Below, piece after piece: positions 8,143 through 16,921 of a stretch of 64,000 bases of DNA (its first letter is position 1; every line of letters starts with the position of its first letter). Under the pieces are notes generated by a model, which searched no databases, was not told where the DNA came from, and worked only from the letters and a program-made list of their open reading frames with translations. The stretch spans positions 47,102 to 111,101 of the forward strand of contig JAGASI010000005.1 in the NCBI GenBank assembly GCA_017621845.1, read 5' to 3'. Made by a program: the position numbers and the translations under genes. Source of the stretch: Muribaculaceae bacterium (GTDB taxonomy: Bacteria; Bacteroidota; Bacteroidia; Bacteroidales; Muribaculaceae).

Positions 8143-9408
8143 TTATTGGGCGTATAGGGGGACACAGCGCATCATGTAGTCGCGGGCTTGCCCCCAGGGG
8201 ATGTACAGGCGAGAGTCGGAGCCGGGCAACGGGGTGGGGCGCTCGTTGATGTCAAAGCGCACATAGTAGTGTCCCGACTTCTTGGCCTTAAATAGTATAA
8301 TCTGTAGGTTGGCGGCCATAGGTACTACGTCAAAGTCGCGCCAATGACCTGCCACGGTGTCCCAGTAGTTGGTAACATAGTAGCATCCGGGAAGTCTCAG
8401 CAGAGACAGCAGAGGCATGATGGTCTCGGCGTGTCCAAAGCGCAAGTCGACTACGGCCGGATTGTTGCCCTGGATGGCGGCGTCAGTGGTCTCAATGAGG
8501 TTAAGCACCAGAGCCGCGGCGATGTCGGCCGGGACTGACGAGACGGTTGTAGCGGTGCGTTGGAGGTATTGACGCAGGTTGAAACATGACCATAGAGCGT
8601 TCCACTCGTCGGTTGTGAAGTATTGGTCGGAGTTGGAGACCATTGACATTGCCGATAGACCGGCGATGACATAGTATTCGGCAAGAGCCAGGTCACGTGC
8701 GCCTTCAGCCGACCCAAAGGGGTAGTCGAGGCCGAGGACCCTGGTGATGGCCGAGGTTGGGCAGTGAGACTCCATATACTCGTCATAGGCCGGCTTCCAT
8801 ATGTTGTTGCGACGAAAATCGAGATAGTCGTTGTCGACGTCAAACGGACGCATTAGCTTGGAATTGACTCGTCCGGTAGATGTGGTGAATGTCAGTCGGT
8901 TGTTGAGGCGGTCAAGTTGATGGACAAATGAGAACATGCTCATCATTGAGCGCGGAGAGTAGGACGAGAGTGCATTGATGAGTGTCCCCTCAGTAAATAG
9001 CTGAGGATAGTTGGCAAACATGCGTGATGCTATGGCTCGTTGTTCGGCCATGCCTAAGGAGTCAAGAGCGCCCCATTGGCCGTTGGAACGACGTATTACC
9101 TCATTGTTGAGTGTCATAAGTTTGCGGCCGAGAGGCGTGATACATCCGATCGAGTCGGCATGGTCAAGGGCACGCTTGAGTTTCAAGCAGTTGGCCGATG
9201 AGGCCGGGTATCGAGCCCCGTGACGGCCAACATGATTGATGTATACCGCAGTCAACGAGTCGGGAATGTTGACTTGGGGGATGTTAGTGGGGTAGGGTGT
9301 TAGCGAGCCTTCACATTGTGTGGCTGTATATTTGGTGGCCATCGGGTCGGCGGCGTGGGCTGATAGAACGGCCAGCACGACAAGTATACTTAATAAAAAC
9401 TTCTTCAT
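8143..9408 (-). CDS. Secreted histidine phosphatase, MINPP/phytase-like
   Basis: A 421-residue branch 2 histidine phosphatase with an N-terminal signal peptide (about residues 1-19). The phosphohistidine motif RHGARYP is at residues 62-68. The second catalytic motif is HAE (326-328) rather than the HD of classical histidine acid phosphatases; HAE is characteristic of multiple inositol polyphosphate phosphatases (MINPP), which Bacteroides use as secreted phytases. I therefore infer phytate or inositol-phosphate hydrolysis in the periplasm or on the surface, but the substrate is not proven. It is divergent from the small TPR-like gene and convergent with the M13 peptidase gene. Confidence 0.85.
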   Translation of the reverse strand: MKKFLLSILVVLAVLSAHAADPMATKYTATQCEGSLTPYPTNIPQVNIPDSLTAVYINHVGRHGARYPASSANCLKLKRALDHADSIGCITPLGRKLMTLNNEVIRRSNGQWGALDSLGMAEQRAIASRMFANYPQLFTEGTLINALSSYSPRSMMSMFSFVHQLDRLNNRLTFTTSTGRVNSKLMRPFDVDNDYLDFRRNNIWKPAYDEYMESHCPTSAITRVLGLDYPFGSAEGARDLALAEYYVIAGLSAMSMVSNSDQYFTTDEWNALWSCFNLRQYLQRTATTVSSVPADIAAALVLNLIETTDAAIQGNNPAVVDLRFGHAETIMPLLSLLRLPGCYYVTNYWDTVAGHWRDFDVVPMAANLQIILFKAKKSGHYYVRFDINERPTPLPGSDSRLYIPWGQARDYMMRCVPLYAQ

Positions 9409-9456
9409 TTTGTCAGGGTTAGTTGTTATCTTTGTGGCGTAAAATTACAAAAAAAT

Positions 9457-9684
9457 ATGGATACTCAAGATTTTAAATATATAAACAATGGAGAACGCGA
9501 TATGGTGCGCGCCCGTGTATTGTATAATGAAGGTCGCGAGCGGTGGCAACGCGGCGACCGAGCCGGCGCTATAGCCGCCTATGAAGAGTCGGCGAGTCTT
9601 GACCCCTCGGGCCCCGGCGCTGTCGCCCTCGATATGACACGCGATATCATGGATTTTTATGACAAAAATCAATTCAATCCCTGA
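9457..9684 (+). CDS. Small TPR-like protein
   Basis: A 75-residue cytoplasmic protein with one recognisable tetratricopeptide-type helix pair (YNEGRERWQRGDRAGAIAAY, then EESASLDP) and no signal peptide or membrane segment. TATCTTTG at 9427-9434 fits the Bacteroidota -7 box and would place the transcription start just upstream of the ATG. No specific function is known; single-TPR small proteins of this kind are common in Bacteroidales. It is divergent from the phosphatase gene. Confidence 0.7.
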   Translation: MDTQDFKYINNGERDMVRARVLYNEGRERWQRGDRAGAIAAYEESASLDPSGPGAVALDMTRDIMDFYDKNQFNP

Positions 9685-9886
9685 GGGAAATGTGGATATT
9701 ATGGGGCAGGCTCTAAAACATATTTTAAATTAATATGACTATTTGGACTTATGTTTTTGGTCCAAAATAGTCCAAATTACGAGTAAACAGAAAATAAGTT
9801 TTTGCTATAATGAAAAAAAATATAAATTTGTGTGCGATATCTAATTCTGCATAACTTATATAACTAATCAAATAAAAAAGTTAATT

Positions 9887-10240
9887 ATGGCACAAGAACA
9901 AAAAGTTAAAACAGGAATGGCCACCGCTTCAATGTGGTGTGGAATAGTAGCAGCGGTAATCGGTCTCGCCCCCTTTATAAGCGGGTGGTTCTTACTCCTT
10001 TATTGGGCTGTGTGGGTACTTGCTATCCTCTCGATTGTTTTCGGCGTTATTGCTATCGTGAAAAAACAACCGTTGGTTAAACCAGTAGTAGGAATGGTAT
10101 TAAGTGTGTTCGGTTTACTTTGTCCTTCAATGTTTGCAGAACAATTTGCCAAAAATGCAATAAAGTCAGCCGGCAGTGCTGTATCAGCAGCTCACAGCAT
10201 CGCAAGCGAAGTCGATGCATACGATGACCTCGACTTCTAA
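9887..10240 (+). CDS. Small membrane protein, DUF4190-like
   Basis: A 117-residue protein with hydrophobic segments at about residues 15-35, 40-60 and 68-85 (for example LLLYWAVWVLAILSIVFGVI), separated by a short basic loop (VKKQPLVK). The C-terminal tail is soluble and ends in an acidic EVDAYDDLDF. The alternating small-residue transmembrane helices with a G-IA-KK turn resemble DUF4190 proteins. Function unknown. The 200 bp upstream are AT-rich, and a hairpin terminator follows at 10298-10334, so it appears monocistronic. Confidence 0.7.
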   Translation: MAQEQKVKTGMATASMWCGIVAAVIGLAPFISGWFLLLYWAVWVLAILSIVFGVIAIVKKQPLVKPVVGMVLSVFGLLCPSMFAEQFAKNAIKSAGSAVSAAHSIASEVDAYDDLDF

Positions 10241-10297
10241 TTTTAAGAGATTGATATAAATCATTTTTTTTCGGATTTTTTTAAGTTCGGGAGAAGC

Positions 10298-10334
10298 AAA
10301 ATCCTTGTGCATTATTGTTATGCATGAGGATTTT
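10298..10334 (+). terminator. Terminator after the DUF4190-like gene
   Basis: AAAATCCT-TGTGCAT pairs with ATGCATG-AGGATTTT, a long stem flanked by A and T runs. The rest of the 420-bp gap to rplM holds only the rplM promoter and leader. Confidence 0.6.
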
Positions 10335-10518
10335 ATACTATATAAGAGTCAAAACCTCGGATTGATAATCCATTGATTTTGGATTAACGGATGGGATTGG
10401 TTGTAACGTGAATAATGCGCTCCTGTTTGCTGCGCCGTCTGTTTCATGCGCCGTGTGGCTTGCAGGAATTTTTGCGTGAAATTTTTGTGCAGAAAATTTT
10501 GAATAAATTGCTGAAAGG

Positions 10519-10550
10519 TTTGGAAATGAGCGGATAAATGTCTAACTTTG
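10519..10550 (+). promoter_or_regulatory. Promoter of rplM-rpsI
   Basis: TTTG at 10519-10522, a 20-bp spacer, then TAACTTTG at 10543-10550: a full match to the Bacteroidota sigma-ABfr consensus. It implies a ~105-nt leader before rplM. Confidence 0.75.
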
Positions 10551-10661
10551 CAGTCCGATTATGTCCAAAATAAGACAGGTCACACCGCCGAGGCGCTTCT
10601 TGGCCGGGTGCTTTTGTTGTGTGTGGCCACCATTATTTAACTATTAGTCAATTAATTAAAA

Positions 10662-11141
10662 GTGGATACTTTAAGTTACAAAACATTAACCCCCAATGCC
10701 CAGAGCGTTGAACGTGAATGGGTAGTTATCGACGCTACCGATCAGGTGCTCGGCCGTCTTTGTGCCAAAGTTGCCAAAATCTTGCGTGGTAAGTACAAAC
10801 CCTGTTTCTCGCCCAACGTTGAATGTGGCGACAATGTGATTATCGTCAATGCCGATAAGATTGTTCTCACCGGCAAGAAAATGACTGATAAAATCTATCT
10901 TAACTATACAGGCTATCCCGGTGGACAGCGTGAACTCACTCCCGAGCGCTTGATGAAAAAGTCATACAACAAGCATATCAAGGCCGGCATACACCCCTTG
11001 TTTATGCGCGTCATGAAAGGTATGCTTCCTAAGAACGCCATGGGTCGTCGCCTTATTGGCAACCTCCATGTGTACAATGGCGCTAACCACCCCCACGAGG
11101 CTCAAAATCCCAAAGTTATTGACATTAACACATTGAAATAA
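10662..11141 (+). CDS. rplM: 50S ribosomal protein L13
   Basis: Large-subunit ribosomal protein, 159 residues. The start is a GTG: MDTLSYKTLTPN is the N-terminus typical of Bacteroidota L13, so the GTG is well supported. Family motifs are VIDATDQVLGRLCAKVAKIL, NVECGDNVIIVNADKI and GMLPKNAMGR. It is the first gene of the rplM-rpsI pair, eight bases from rpsI, the usual arrangement in bacteria, and is driven by the promoter at 10519-10550. Confidence 0.98.
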   Translation: MDTLSYKTLTPNAQSVEREWVVIDATDQVLGRLCAKVAKILRGKYKPCFSPNVECGDNVIIVNADKIVLTGKKMTDKIYLNYTGYPGGQRELTPERLMKKSYNKHIKAGIHPLFMRVMKGMLPKNAMGRRLIGNLHVYNGANHPHEAQNPKVIDINTLK

Positions 11142-11149
11142 TCGCAAGC

Positions 11150-11536
11150 ATGGAAACAGTTAACGCAGTAGGCCGCCGTAAAGCAGCCGTTGCACGTGTT
11201 ATCCTCAAAGAAGGTAACGGTGCCATCACTATCAACAAACGCCCCCTCGAAGTCTATTTCCCTTCTTCGATACTTCAATTCATTGTAAAACAACCTTTGA
11301 CAACACTCGGTGTCGACGGCAACTATGACATTCACGTCAATCTTGACGGTGGTGGTTATAAGGGACAAGCCGAGGCATTGCGTCTCGGTATTGCCCGTGC
11401 TCTGGTTAAAGTTAACCCCGAGGACAAGGCTGTTCTTCGTCGTGCCGGCTTCATGACTCGCGACCCCCGTACTGTCGAGCGTAAGAAACCCGGTCAGCCC
11501 AAAGCTCGTAAACGCTTCCAATTCTCGAAACGTTAA
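11150..11536 (+). CDS. rpsI: 30S ribosomal protein S9
   Basis: Small-subunit ribosomal protein, 128 residues. The N-terminal NAVGRRKAAVARVIL and the highly basic C-terminal tail ending in KARKRFQFSKR are diagnostic; the tail reaches the P-site tRNA. It is cotranscribed with rplM. The 205 bp between it and rpsB contain no gene. Confidence 0.98.
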   Translation: METVNAVGRRKAAVARVILKEGNGAITINKRPLEVYFPSSILQFIVKQPLTTLGVDGNYDIHVNLDGGGYKGQAEALRLGIARALVKVNPEDKAVLRRAGFMTRDPRTVERKKPGQPKARKRFQFSKR

Positions 11537-11741
11537 TACAGCATCCTTTTACCGGCAGGTGGATGTCGACGATTGGTGTCCCGCTGTTTTTATGTGGGGC
11601 TTGAAATATCTTATCGCTTGAGTGCCACTCTGTCAGTTTTAAAAATATTGTGTTTAGTATCTAAACCTCGTGGATGGACACGTTCCCTACCTCGTGGTTG
11701 TAAAAATTAAAAAGAACGTAAACAACCCCATTATTACAATT

Positions 11742-12590
11742 ATGGCAAATCCCACATTTGACCAACTCCTCGAAGCAGGTTGCCATTTCGGTCACCTTAA
11801 AAGAAAATGGAATCCTGCAATGGCTCCCTACATCTTCATGGAACGTAACGGTATCCACATCATTGACCTTTATAAGACTGCCGCCAAAATCGAAGAAGCA
11901 GCTGCCGCCCTCAAGTCAATAGCCAAGAGCGGTAAGAAGGTACTCTTCGTAGCCACCAAGAAACAGGCCAAGCAGGTTATTGCTGACAAGGCTTCGGCCA
12001 TCGGCATGCCCTATGTTATCGAGCGCTGGCCCGGCGGTATGCTTACCAACTTCCCCACCATACGTAAGGCTGTCAAGAAAATGACTGCCATCGACAAGAT
12101 GACCAAGGACGGTACATTTGATAACCTCTCTAAACGAGAGAAACTTCAGATTACCCGTCAACGTGCCAAACTCGAGAAGACCCTCGGTTCTATTGCCGAC
12201 CTCAACCGTCTTCCCTCGGCATTGTTTGTAGTTGACGTCCTCAAGGAGCGTATTGCTGTCGCTGAGGCCAACCGTCTTGGTATTCCTGTCTTTGCTATGG
12301 TTGACACCAACTCTGATCCTTCAAACATAGACTTCGTTATCCCCGCCAATGATGACGCCTCTAAGTCTATCGAGGTTGTACTCGATGCTGTATGTGGTGC
12401 TATGAGCGAGGGACTCGAGGAACGCAAAGCTGAGAAAGTCGATGTTCCTGCCGAGGAAGCAGACAATGCCGCTCCCAAGCGTGAGCGTCGCCGTGTACGT
12501 CGTGCCGAAGCTGATGCCACCCCCGCCGAAGTTGCTGCCGAAGCTGAAGCTCCAGCCCAGGCTGAAGAAGCTACCGAGGCCGCTGAATAA
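11742..12590 (+). CDS. rpsB: 30S ribosomal protein S2
   Basis: Small-subunit protein of 282 residues. I chose the ATG at 11742 (MANPTFDQLLEAGCHFGHLK) because the S2 family begins just before LLEAGxHFGH; the upstream in-frame ATG at 11670 would add 24 unrelated residues. Motifs include KRKWNPAMAPYIF, ERWPGGMLTNF and VFAMVDTNSDP. The C-terminus carries a long Ala/Glu/Pro-rich tail (from about residue 235), longer than in E. coli S2 and common in Bacteroidota. It is followed by tsf, the conserved rpsB-tsf pair. Confidence 0.97.
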   Translation: MANPTFDQLLEAGCHFGHLKRKWNPAMAPYIFMERNGIHIIDLYKTAAKIEEAAAALKSIAKSGKKVLFVATKKQAKQVIADKASAIGMPYVIERWPGGMLTNFPTIRKAVKKMTAIDKMTKDGTFDNLSKREKLQITRQRAKLEKTLGSIADLNRLPSALFVVDVLKERIAVAEANRLGIPVFAMVDTNSDPSNIDFVIPANDDASKSIEVVLDAVCGAMSEGLEERKAEKVDVPAEEADNAAPKRERRRVRRAEADATPAEVAAEAEAPAQAEEATEAAE

Positions 12591-12648
12591 TCAGAGCAGG
12601 GTAGGTAGGCTCACACCCCTCCCCCCAAAAAACCTTTTATCATCTACA

Positions 12649-12676
12649 GTGACACTCGGCCTGCAGGCCGGGTGTC
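12649..12676. repeat. GC-rich hairpin between rpsB and tsf
   Basis: GACACTCGGCCTG pairs with CAGGCCGGGTGTC around almost no loop. With the next hairpin it forms a structured 200-bp spacer in which partial termination or attenuation of tsf could occur. Confidence 0.5.
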
Positions 12677-12722
12677 CTGAAAGATGAATGGGGGAAGAAA
12701 AAAAAGAAATCTTTTCTACTGC

Positions 12723-12750
12723 ACGGGGTTGCCATTTCACAACCCCGTCA
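12723..12750. repeat. Second hairpin upstream of tsf
   Basis: ACGGGGTTG pairs with CAACCCCGT across CCATTTCA, about 45 bp before the tsf ATG. There is no T tract after it, so it is more likely a processing or regulatory hairpin than a terminator. Confidence 0.45.
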
Positions 12751-12791
12751 GCCATATAAATTTATAACCACTAAAATAAAATTATAGTACT

Positions 12792-13784
12792 ATGGCAGTT
12801 ACTATCGAAGATATCAAAAAACTCCGCAAGCTTACCAGCGCCGGCCTGAGCGACTGCAAAGCCGCCCTCAACGAGACCAACGGTGACATGGAAGCCGCTG
12901 TCGAGATTTTGCGCCAAAAAGGTAAAGCTATCGCCGCCAAGCGTGAGGATCGCAACGCCTCTGAAGGTTGTGTTCTCGCTGACGTGAAAGGTAATTTTGC
13001 CGCTATCGTGGCTCTCAACTGTGAGACAGACTTCGTAGCCAAGAACCAAGGTTTTGTTGATCTTACCAAACAACTCCTCAATCTCGCTCTTGACAACAAG
13101 GTTAAATCGCTTGACGAGCTTAATGCTCTCGTTGTCGAAGGCCGTACAGTTGCCGACCTCGTTGTAGAGGAGTCAGGCAAGACCGGTGAAAAAACCGAGA
13201 TTTCGGCTTACGAGTGCCTCGAGGCTCCCTCGGTTGTCGCATACAACCACCTCGGTAACAAACTTTCTACCATTGTAGCTTTCAACCAGGATGGTGTAGA
13301 CCACCAGGTAATGAAGGATGTTGCCATGCAAGTTGCCGCCATGAACCCCGTGGCAGTTGACCGTGACAACGTTCCCCAGGCTGCCAAAGACAGCGAGTAC
13401 AATGTTGCCGTTGAGAAAACCAAAGAGGAGCAAGTACACAAGGCCGTTGAGGCCGCTTTGAAGAAAGCCGGCATCAACCCCAACCTTGTAGACAGCGAAG
13501 ACCACATATCTTCTAACATCGCCAAGGGATGGCTTACCGAAGAAGAGGCTGAGAAAGCACGCGTTGTTGCCAAGGAAGCCGCTGAAAAGAAAGCCGCCAA
13601 CCTCCCCGAGCAGATGATTCAGAACATCGCCAACGGCCGTCTCAACAAGTTCTTCAAAGAGAACTGCTTGATGGAGCAGGAGTTTGTAAAAGACGCCAAC
13701 CTCACTATCGGCCAGTATCTTGAGGCTTCAAGCAAGGGCTTGGTTGTTGCCGAGTTCAAGCGTGTCAACCTCAACGAGGACTAA
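12792..13784 (+). CDS. tsf: Translation elongation factor Ts
   Basis: EF-Ts is the guanine-nucleotide exchange factor that recharges EF-Tu. It has 330 residues. The N-terminal UBA-like domain (IKKLRKLTSAGLSDCKAAL) and the diagnostic NCETDFVAKN motif are present. The core is interrupted by a Lys/Glu/Ala-rich helical stretch before the C-terminal INPNLVDSEDHISSN-like segment, as in other Bacteroidota. It is cotranscribed with rpsB and ends at a strong hairpin. Confidence 0.98.
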   Translation: MAVTIEDIKKLRKLTSAGLSDCKAALNETNGDMEAAVEILRQKGKAIAAKREDRNASEGCVLADVKGNFAAIVALNCETDFVAKNQGFVDLTKQLLNLALDNKVKSLDELNALVVEGRTVADLVVEESGKTGEKTEISAYECLEAPSVVAYNHLGNKLSTIVAFNQDGVDHQVMKDVAMQVAAMNPVAVDRDNVPQAAKDSEYNVAVEKTKEEQVHKAVEAALKKAGINPNLVDSEDHISSNIAKGWLTEEEAEKARVVAKEAAEKKAANLPEQMIQNIANGRLNKFFKENCLMEQEFVKDANLTIGQYLEASSKGLVVAEFKRVNLNED

Positions 13785-13839
13785 TCCTCGCCGGTCACTT
13801 ATAGAGTGACACCACGCAGAAAGTCATAACTATTAAATA

Positions 13840-13877
13840 ATTACGCGTCAGCGCCCAATTGGCCGCTGACGCGTAAT
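13840..13877. terminator. Terminator after tsf
   Basis: A perfect 14-bp stem (ATTACGCGTCAGCG with CGCTGACGCGTAAT) around CCCAATTGGC, followed by GTTT. Confidence 0.7.
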
Positions 13878-13919
13878 GTTTGGTATGTGTTGTTTAATGT
13901 GTGAAACTATTAAATAAGA

Positions 13920-14154
13920 GTAACCAGCCGAAATAGCACACTTGTCGGTCTATTTCGGTTGGTTACACATCAATTAAACTGCCGCGCACTGAAGTACGCG
14001 CTCCGACAGCGTTGACCACCCCAAGCATTTAGGAGCGCGAAGTAATTTATTCCGCGAAGTATAATTTATTGAATTGGATATGAATCTATAGATGTCTCAT
14101 CAACTGCCCTTGTCCGATGGCGCCGCGCTGAATCAACAAACAAGGGCAGTTGGT
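13920..14154. repeat. Cluster of three hairpins in a gene-free gap
   Basis: The 435 bp between tsf and the small secreted gene hold no ORF but three palindromes besides the tsf terminator: 13920-13966 (17-bp arms beginning GTAACCAGCCGAAATAG), about 14003-14045 (CGCGCTCC with GGAGCGCG) and 14098-14154 (CAACTGCCCTTGT with ACAAGGGCAGTTG). The last lies just beyond the stop of the minus-strand gene at 14220 and may be its terminator. Confidence 0.55.
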
Positions 14155-14219
14155 GTAGCAATTATAGCATACGATACATTTTTACTGTTATGAGTTTGGA
14201 TCTGTAGAGATTGTTAATC

Positions 14220-14498
14220 TTATTTGCTTGGGGTAGTTTGGGATGGCTGAGTGTTTTGAGCCGGTTTGGGGGGTTGAGAGCGTTTTTGTTCGGCAATCTG
14301 TCGTTTGATTTCCTTCTCTAATTTTTTCTCGAGATTTTTACTGCCGGGAGTGGATGTTGAGACGGGGTTTTTACCTTCGCGCATTTTTTGTGTATCTTTT
14401 TTTGCTTTCTCTTGATGATACTGTGGTGATTGGGCGTTAGTTGTTGCAAAGGGAGAAAATGTTGCCGCCATAAACAGGATAACAAGTAATTTTTTCAT
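14220..14498 (-). CDS. Small secreted Lys/Pro/Gln-rich protein
   Basis: A 92-residue protein with a clear signal peptide (MKKLLVILFMAATFSPFATT, cleavage likely after NA). The mature part of ~70 residues is hydrophilic and low-complexity, with a charged helical stretch (KNLEKKLEKEIKRQIAEQK) and a Pro/Gln/Thr tail. No domain is recognised. TAACTTTG on the minus strand at about 14639-14646 fits a -7 box and gives a ~130-nt leader. It is probably monocistronic. Real expression is plausible given the signal peptide and promoter, but function is unknown. Confidence 0.65.
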   Translation of the reverse strand: MKKLLVILFMAATFSPFATTNAQSPQYHQEKAKKDTQKMREGKNPVSTSTPGSKNLEKKLEKEIKRQIAEQKRSQPPKPAQNTQPSQTTPSK

Positions 14499-14754
14499 AA
14501 CAAATTGTTTTAAGGGGTTAGATAAAGTACAGAAAATTGAAAAAGTCTGATCGAGATAACATAAAAATTTAAAAATTATATCGAAAATAATGTTGCATTA
14601 AAGAGAGTCGCTTAGAAGTGCTCGACCTAACTGATGATGCAAAGTTATACCCCGGTTGTACCGTAATCCTAAAATATTATTTCAATTATATTAATATCGT
14701 GAATATTATTAGTAGTCTGGTCGCTATATCTTTGGTGATAAGTGTTTTATAAAT

Positions 14755-14804
14755 AACAACCGGCAACGGGATGCCGGTGAGACATCATACCGTTGCCGGT
14801 TGTT
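14755..14804. terminator. Terminator after the sugar transporter gene
   Basis: AACAACCGGCAACGG pairs with CCGTTGCCGGTTGTT (15 bp) just beyond the stop of the minus-strand transporter. The rest of the 350-bp gap holds only the promoter of the small secreted gene. Confidence 0.65.
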
Positions 14805-14851
14805 GGACGGGTTATTTGTGTGATAATTTACGTTTTTCTGATATATTCAGG

Positions 14852-16189
14852 TCAGGCTTTGACTTCGACGCCGTTTTCGTAGAGGTCTTCTTCGGCTTGG
14901 GGCTGGGTCTTGGATGGGCGAGAGAGGATGAGGGCGTAGCACAGGAGGTAGATGCAGAGGGCAACGGTCAGCCAGAAGCCGGTAAGGATGTTGGACGAGC
15001 CGATGACGCCTTGAATCATGGGTAGGATTCCTCCACCACATACCATCATCATGAACAGGCCTGAGGCAACAGCTGTATATTTGCCGAGACCCTGAACCGA
15101 GAGGTTAAAGATGGATCCCCACATGACTGAGGTGCACAGACCGCATAGAACAAAGAAAATGGCGTTCAAGGGTATGCGTACTATAAAAAATGATAGGGAG
15201 GAAGCGTCAAAGCCGATAAAATTAACAACTGACTCGGAGGAAAGTATGCCGGTGACAAGAAACATAGCTCCTATTATAGAGGTGAATGTCAGCATGACGC
15301 GGCTTGAGACTTTGCCGCCGATGCTGCCACCGATGAGACGTCCCACGAGCATCAATAGCCAGTACATGCCACAGACAGAACCGGCGGCGGCGCCTGCGTT
15401 GGTATTATATTGGGAGACAATGGGCGAACCTTCGAGGTAATTAAATGTCCAGTTGGCGATGCCTACCTCGAGACCTACATAGCAGAAAATGGCTATGAAG
15501 CCAAATGTAAAGTTGGAGTAGCGGAAGGCTCCCGAGAGCTTGGGGGCGTCCTTGACGGGCTGTCCGAGGTTGGGGGCTTCGGGAAGTTTAGAAAAGTATA
15601 AAACCAGGAATGCGACTGCAAAGATTGCCATGGCCATGTAGAATACCGGATTGGCTGAAGAAATGGTGCTGGCTGTCCTTCCGAGCAGACCTGCTACGAT
15701 AACCGGGGCGAGGGTGGCTCCTAAAGAGTTACATGTGCCACCAAATTGAACGAGTTGGTTGCCTTGGTTCTGGTCTTTGCCTAACGAGTTGAGCATAGGG
15801 TTGACAACAGTATTGAGCATACACATCGAGCATCCGGCAACGAGGGCGCCAACTATATATATTGTCAACGCGGTATTGGTGTCGGCAATCATTCCTGAGA
15901 GATAGGTGATGAATACGCCGGTAAAGCCAACGGTGACAGCCCAGAGTGCGGTCATGCGGTAACCTTTGCGCTCAAGGATTTTGCCGGCTGGAATACCCAT
16001 GAAAAGGTAGGCTATAAAGTTGGCGAGCGTGCCAAGCTGGGTCATGACGATGTTGTCACCGGTCATCTGTTTGATAACTTTGCCAAGGGGGTTCTGATAA
16101 CCGGTCACAAAGGCAATCATGAAGAATAGCGCGAACATTATGGCTATAGGCAGAACATAATTACGCGATTTGGGTTGGGATTTAGTCAT
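14852..16189 (-). CDS. FucP-type sugar:proton symporter (MFS, FHS family)
   Basis: A 445-residue 12-helix major facilitator transporter. The first helix pair with FALFFMIAFVTGYQNPLGK, LGTLANFIAYLFMGIPAGKI with its following RKG-YR loop, and NPMLNSLGKDQNQGNQLVQF are typical of the FHS subfamily, which contains the fucose permease FucP and glucose/galactose transporters. The sugar cannot be assigned. It is third in a minus-strand run DUF4494-yggS-transporter (55 bp from yggS), so it may be cotranscribed. No fuc or gal catabolic genes are nearby. Confidence 0.88.
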   Translation of the reverse strand: MTKSQPKSRNYVLPIAIMFALFFMIAFVTGYQNPLGKVIKQMTGDNIVMTQLGTLANFIAYLFMGIPAGKILERKGYRMTALWAVTVGFTGVFITYLSGMIADTNTALTIYIVGALVAGCSMCMLNTVVNPMLNSLGKDQNQGNQLVQFGGTCNSLGATLAPVIVAGLLGRTASTISSANPVFYMAMAIFAVAFLVLYFSKLPEAPNLGQPVKDAPKLSGAFRYSNFTFGFIAIFCYVGLEVGIANWTFNYLEGSPIVSQYNTNAGAAAGSVCGMYWLLMLVGRLIGGSIGGKVSSRVMLTFTSIIGAMFLVTGILSSESVVNFIGFDASSLSFFIVRIPLNAIFFVLCGLCTSVMWGSIFNLSVQGLGKYTAVASGLFMMMVCGGGILPMIQGVIGSSNILTGFWLTVALCIYLLCYALILSRPSKTQPQAEEDLYENGVEVKA

Positions 16190-16244
16190 AAATATTATGT
16201 TTTAGGTAAAAATTCAAGGTTAAAAGTGATAAAAGAATTGATGG

Positions 16245-16913
16245 TCAGTATTCACGTTGACCGAATATCTTGGTACCGACGCGCACGAGTGTAGCTCCAC
16301 GCTCGATTGCCAACGGGTAGTCGTCGCTCATGCCCATTGACAGGGTATCAAACCCGACGAGGTCGGGGCACATATCTTTGACGCGCTTGAATAGTGATGC
16401 CAGGGTGTCAAAGTCTTGACCGACCCGAGCCATGTCATCGGTGTTGGTAGCCATGCCCATGATGCCGCACAGGTGGGTGGCCTTGAGCTGTCGGTAGGTG
16501 TGAGCTGAGAAGTAGTCAAGTAGCTCATCGAGCGAGAATCCAAATTTGGTTTCCTCGGCTGCGACATGTGCCTGGAGTAATACACGTGTAATAATGCCGG
16601 CTTCAGCCGATAGTCGGTCGATAATGTCGAGCAGACGTCGGGAGTCGACACTTTCGATGAGGTCCGGGATGCCGATTAGGGCTTTGACCTTGTTGGTCTG
16701 GAGGTGACCTATAAAGTGCCAGCGCACATCATCGGGCATCAATGGCTTTTTGGCAACGAGCTCCTGAACTCGGCTTTCGCCAAATATGCGTTGTCCGGCA
16801 TCGTAAGCCTCGAGCAGGGCCTCGACGGGATGAAATTTAGACACGGCAACAAGGCTCACACCTTCAGGAAGTGTGGAGCGTATCTCGTTGAGCCGTGTAG
16901 CGATGGTGGACAT
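16245..16913 (-). CDS. yggS: YggS/PLPBP-family pyridoxal-phosphate homeostasis protein
   Basis: A 222-residue single-domain alanine-racemase-fold PLP-binding protein that buffers pyridoxal phosphate and has no known catalytic activity. The PLP lysine lies in VSLVAVSKFHP near residue 26. IFGESRVQEL, WHFIGHLQTNKVK, LSMGMSDDYPLAIERGAT and VRVGTKIFGQR are the remaining family motifs. Length is normal. It starts eight bases downstream of the DUF4494 stop, so the two are almost certainly cotranscribed. Confidence 0.95.
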   Translation of the reverse strand: MSTIATRLNEIRSTLPEGVSLVAVSKFHPVEALLEAYDAGQRIFGESRVQELVAKKPLMPDDVRWHFIGHLQTNKVKALIGIPDLIESVDSRRLLDIIDRLSAEAGIITRVLLQAHVAAEETKFGFSLDELLDYFSAHTYRQLKATHLCGIMGMATNTDDMARVGQDFDTLASLFKRVKDMCPDLVGFDTLSMGMSDDYPLAIERGATLVRVGTKIFGQREY

Positions 16914-16921
16914 TGGTCAGT

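Noticed and set aside
12442..12687. 81-codon frame overlapping the end of rpsB
   Set aside because: Out-of-frame shadow of the Ala/Glu-rich S2 tail.
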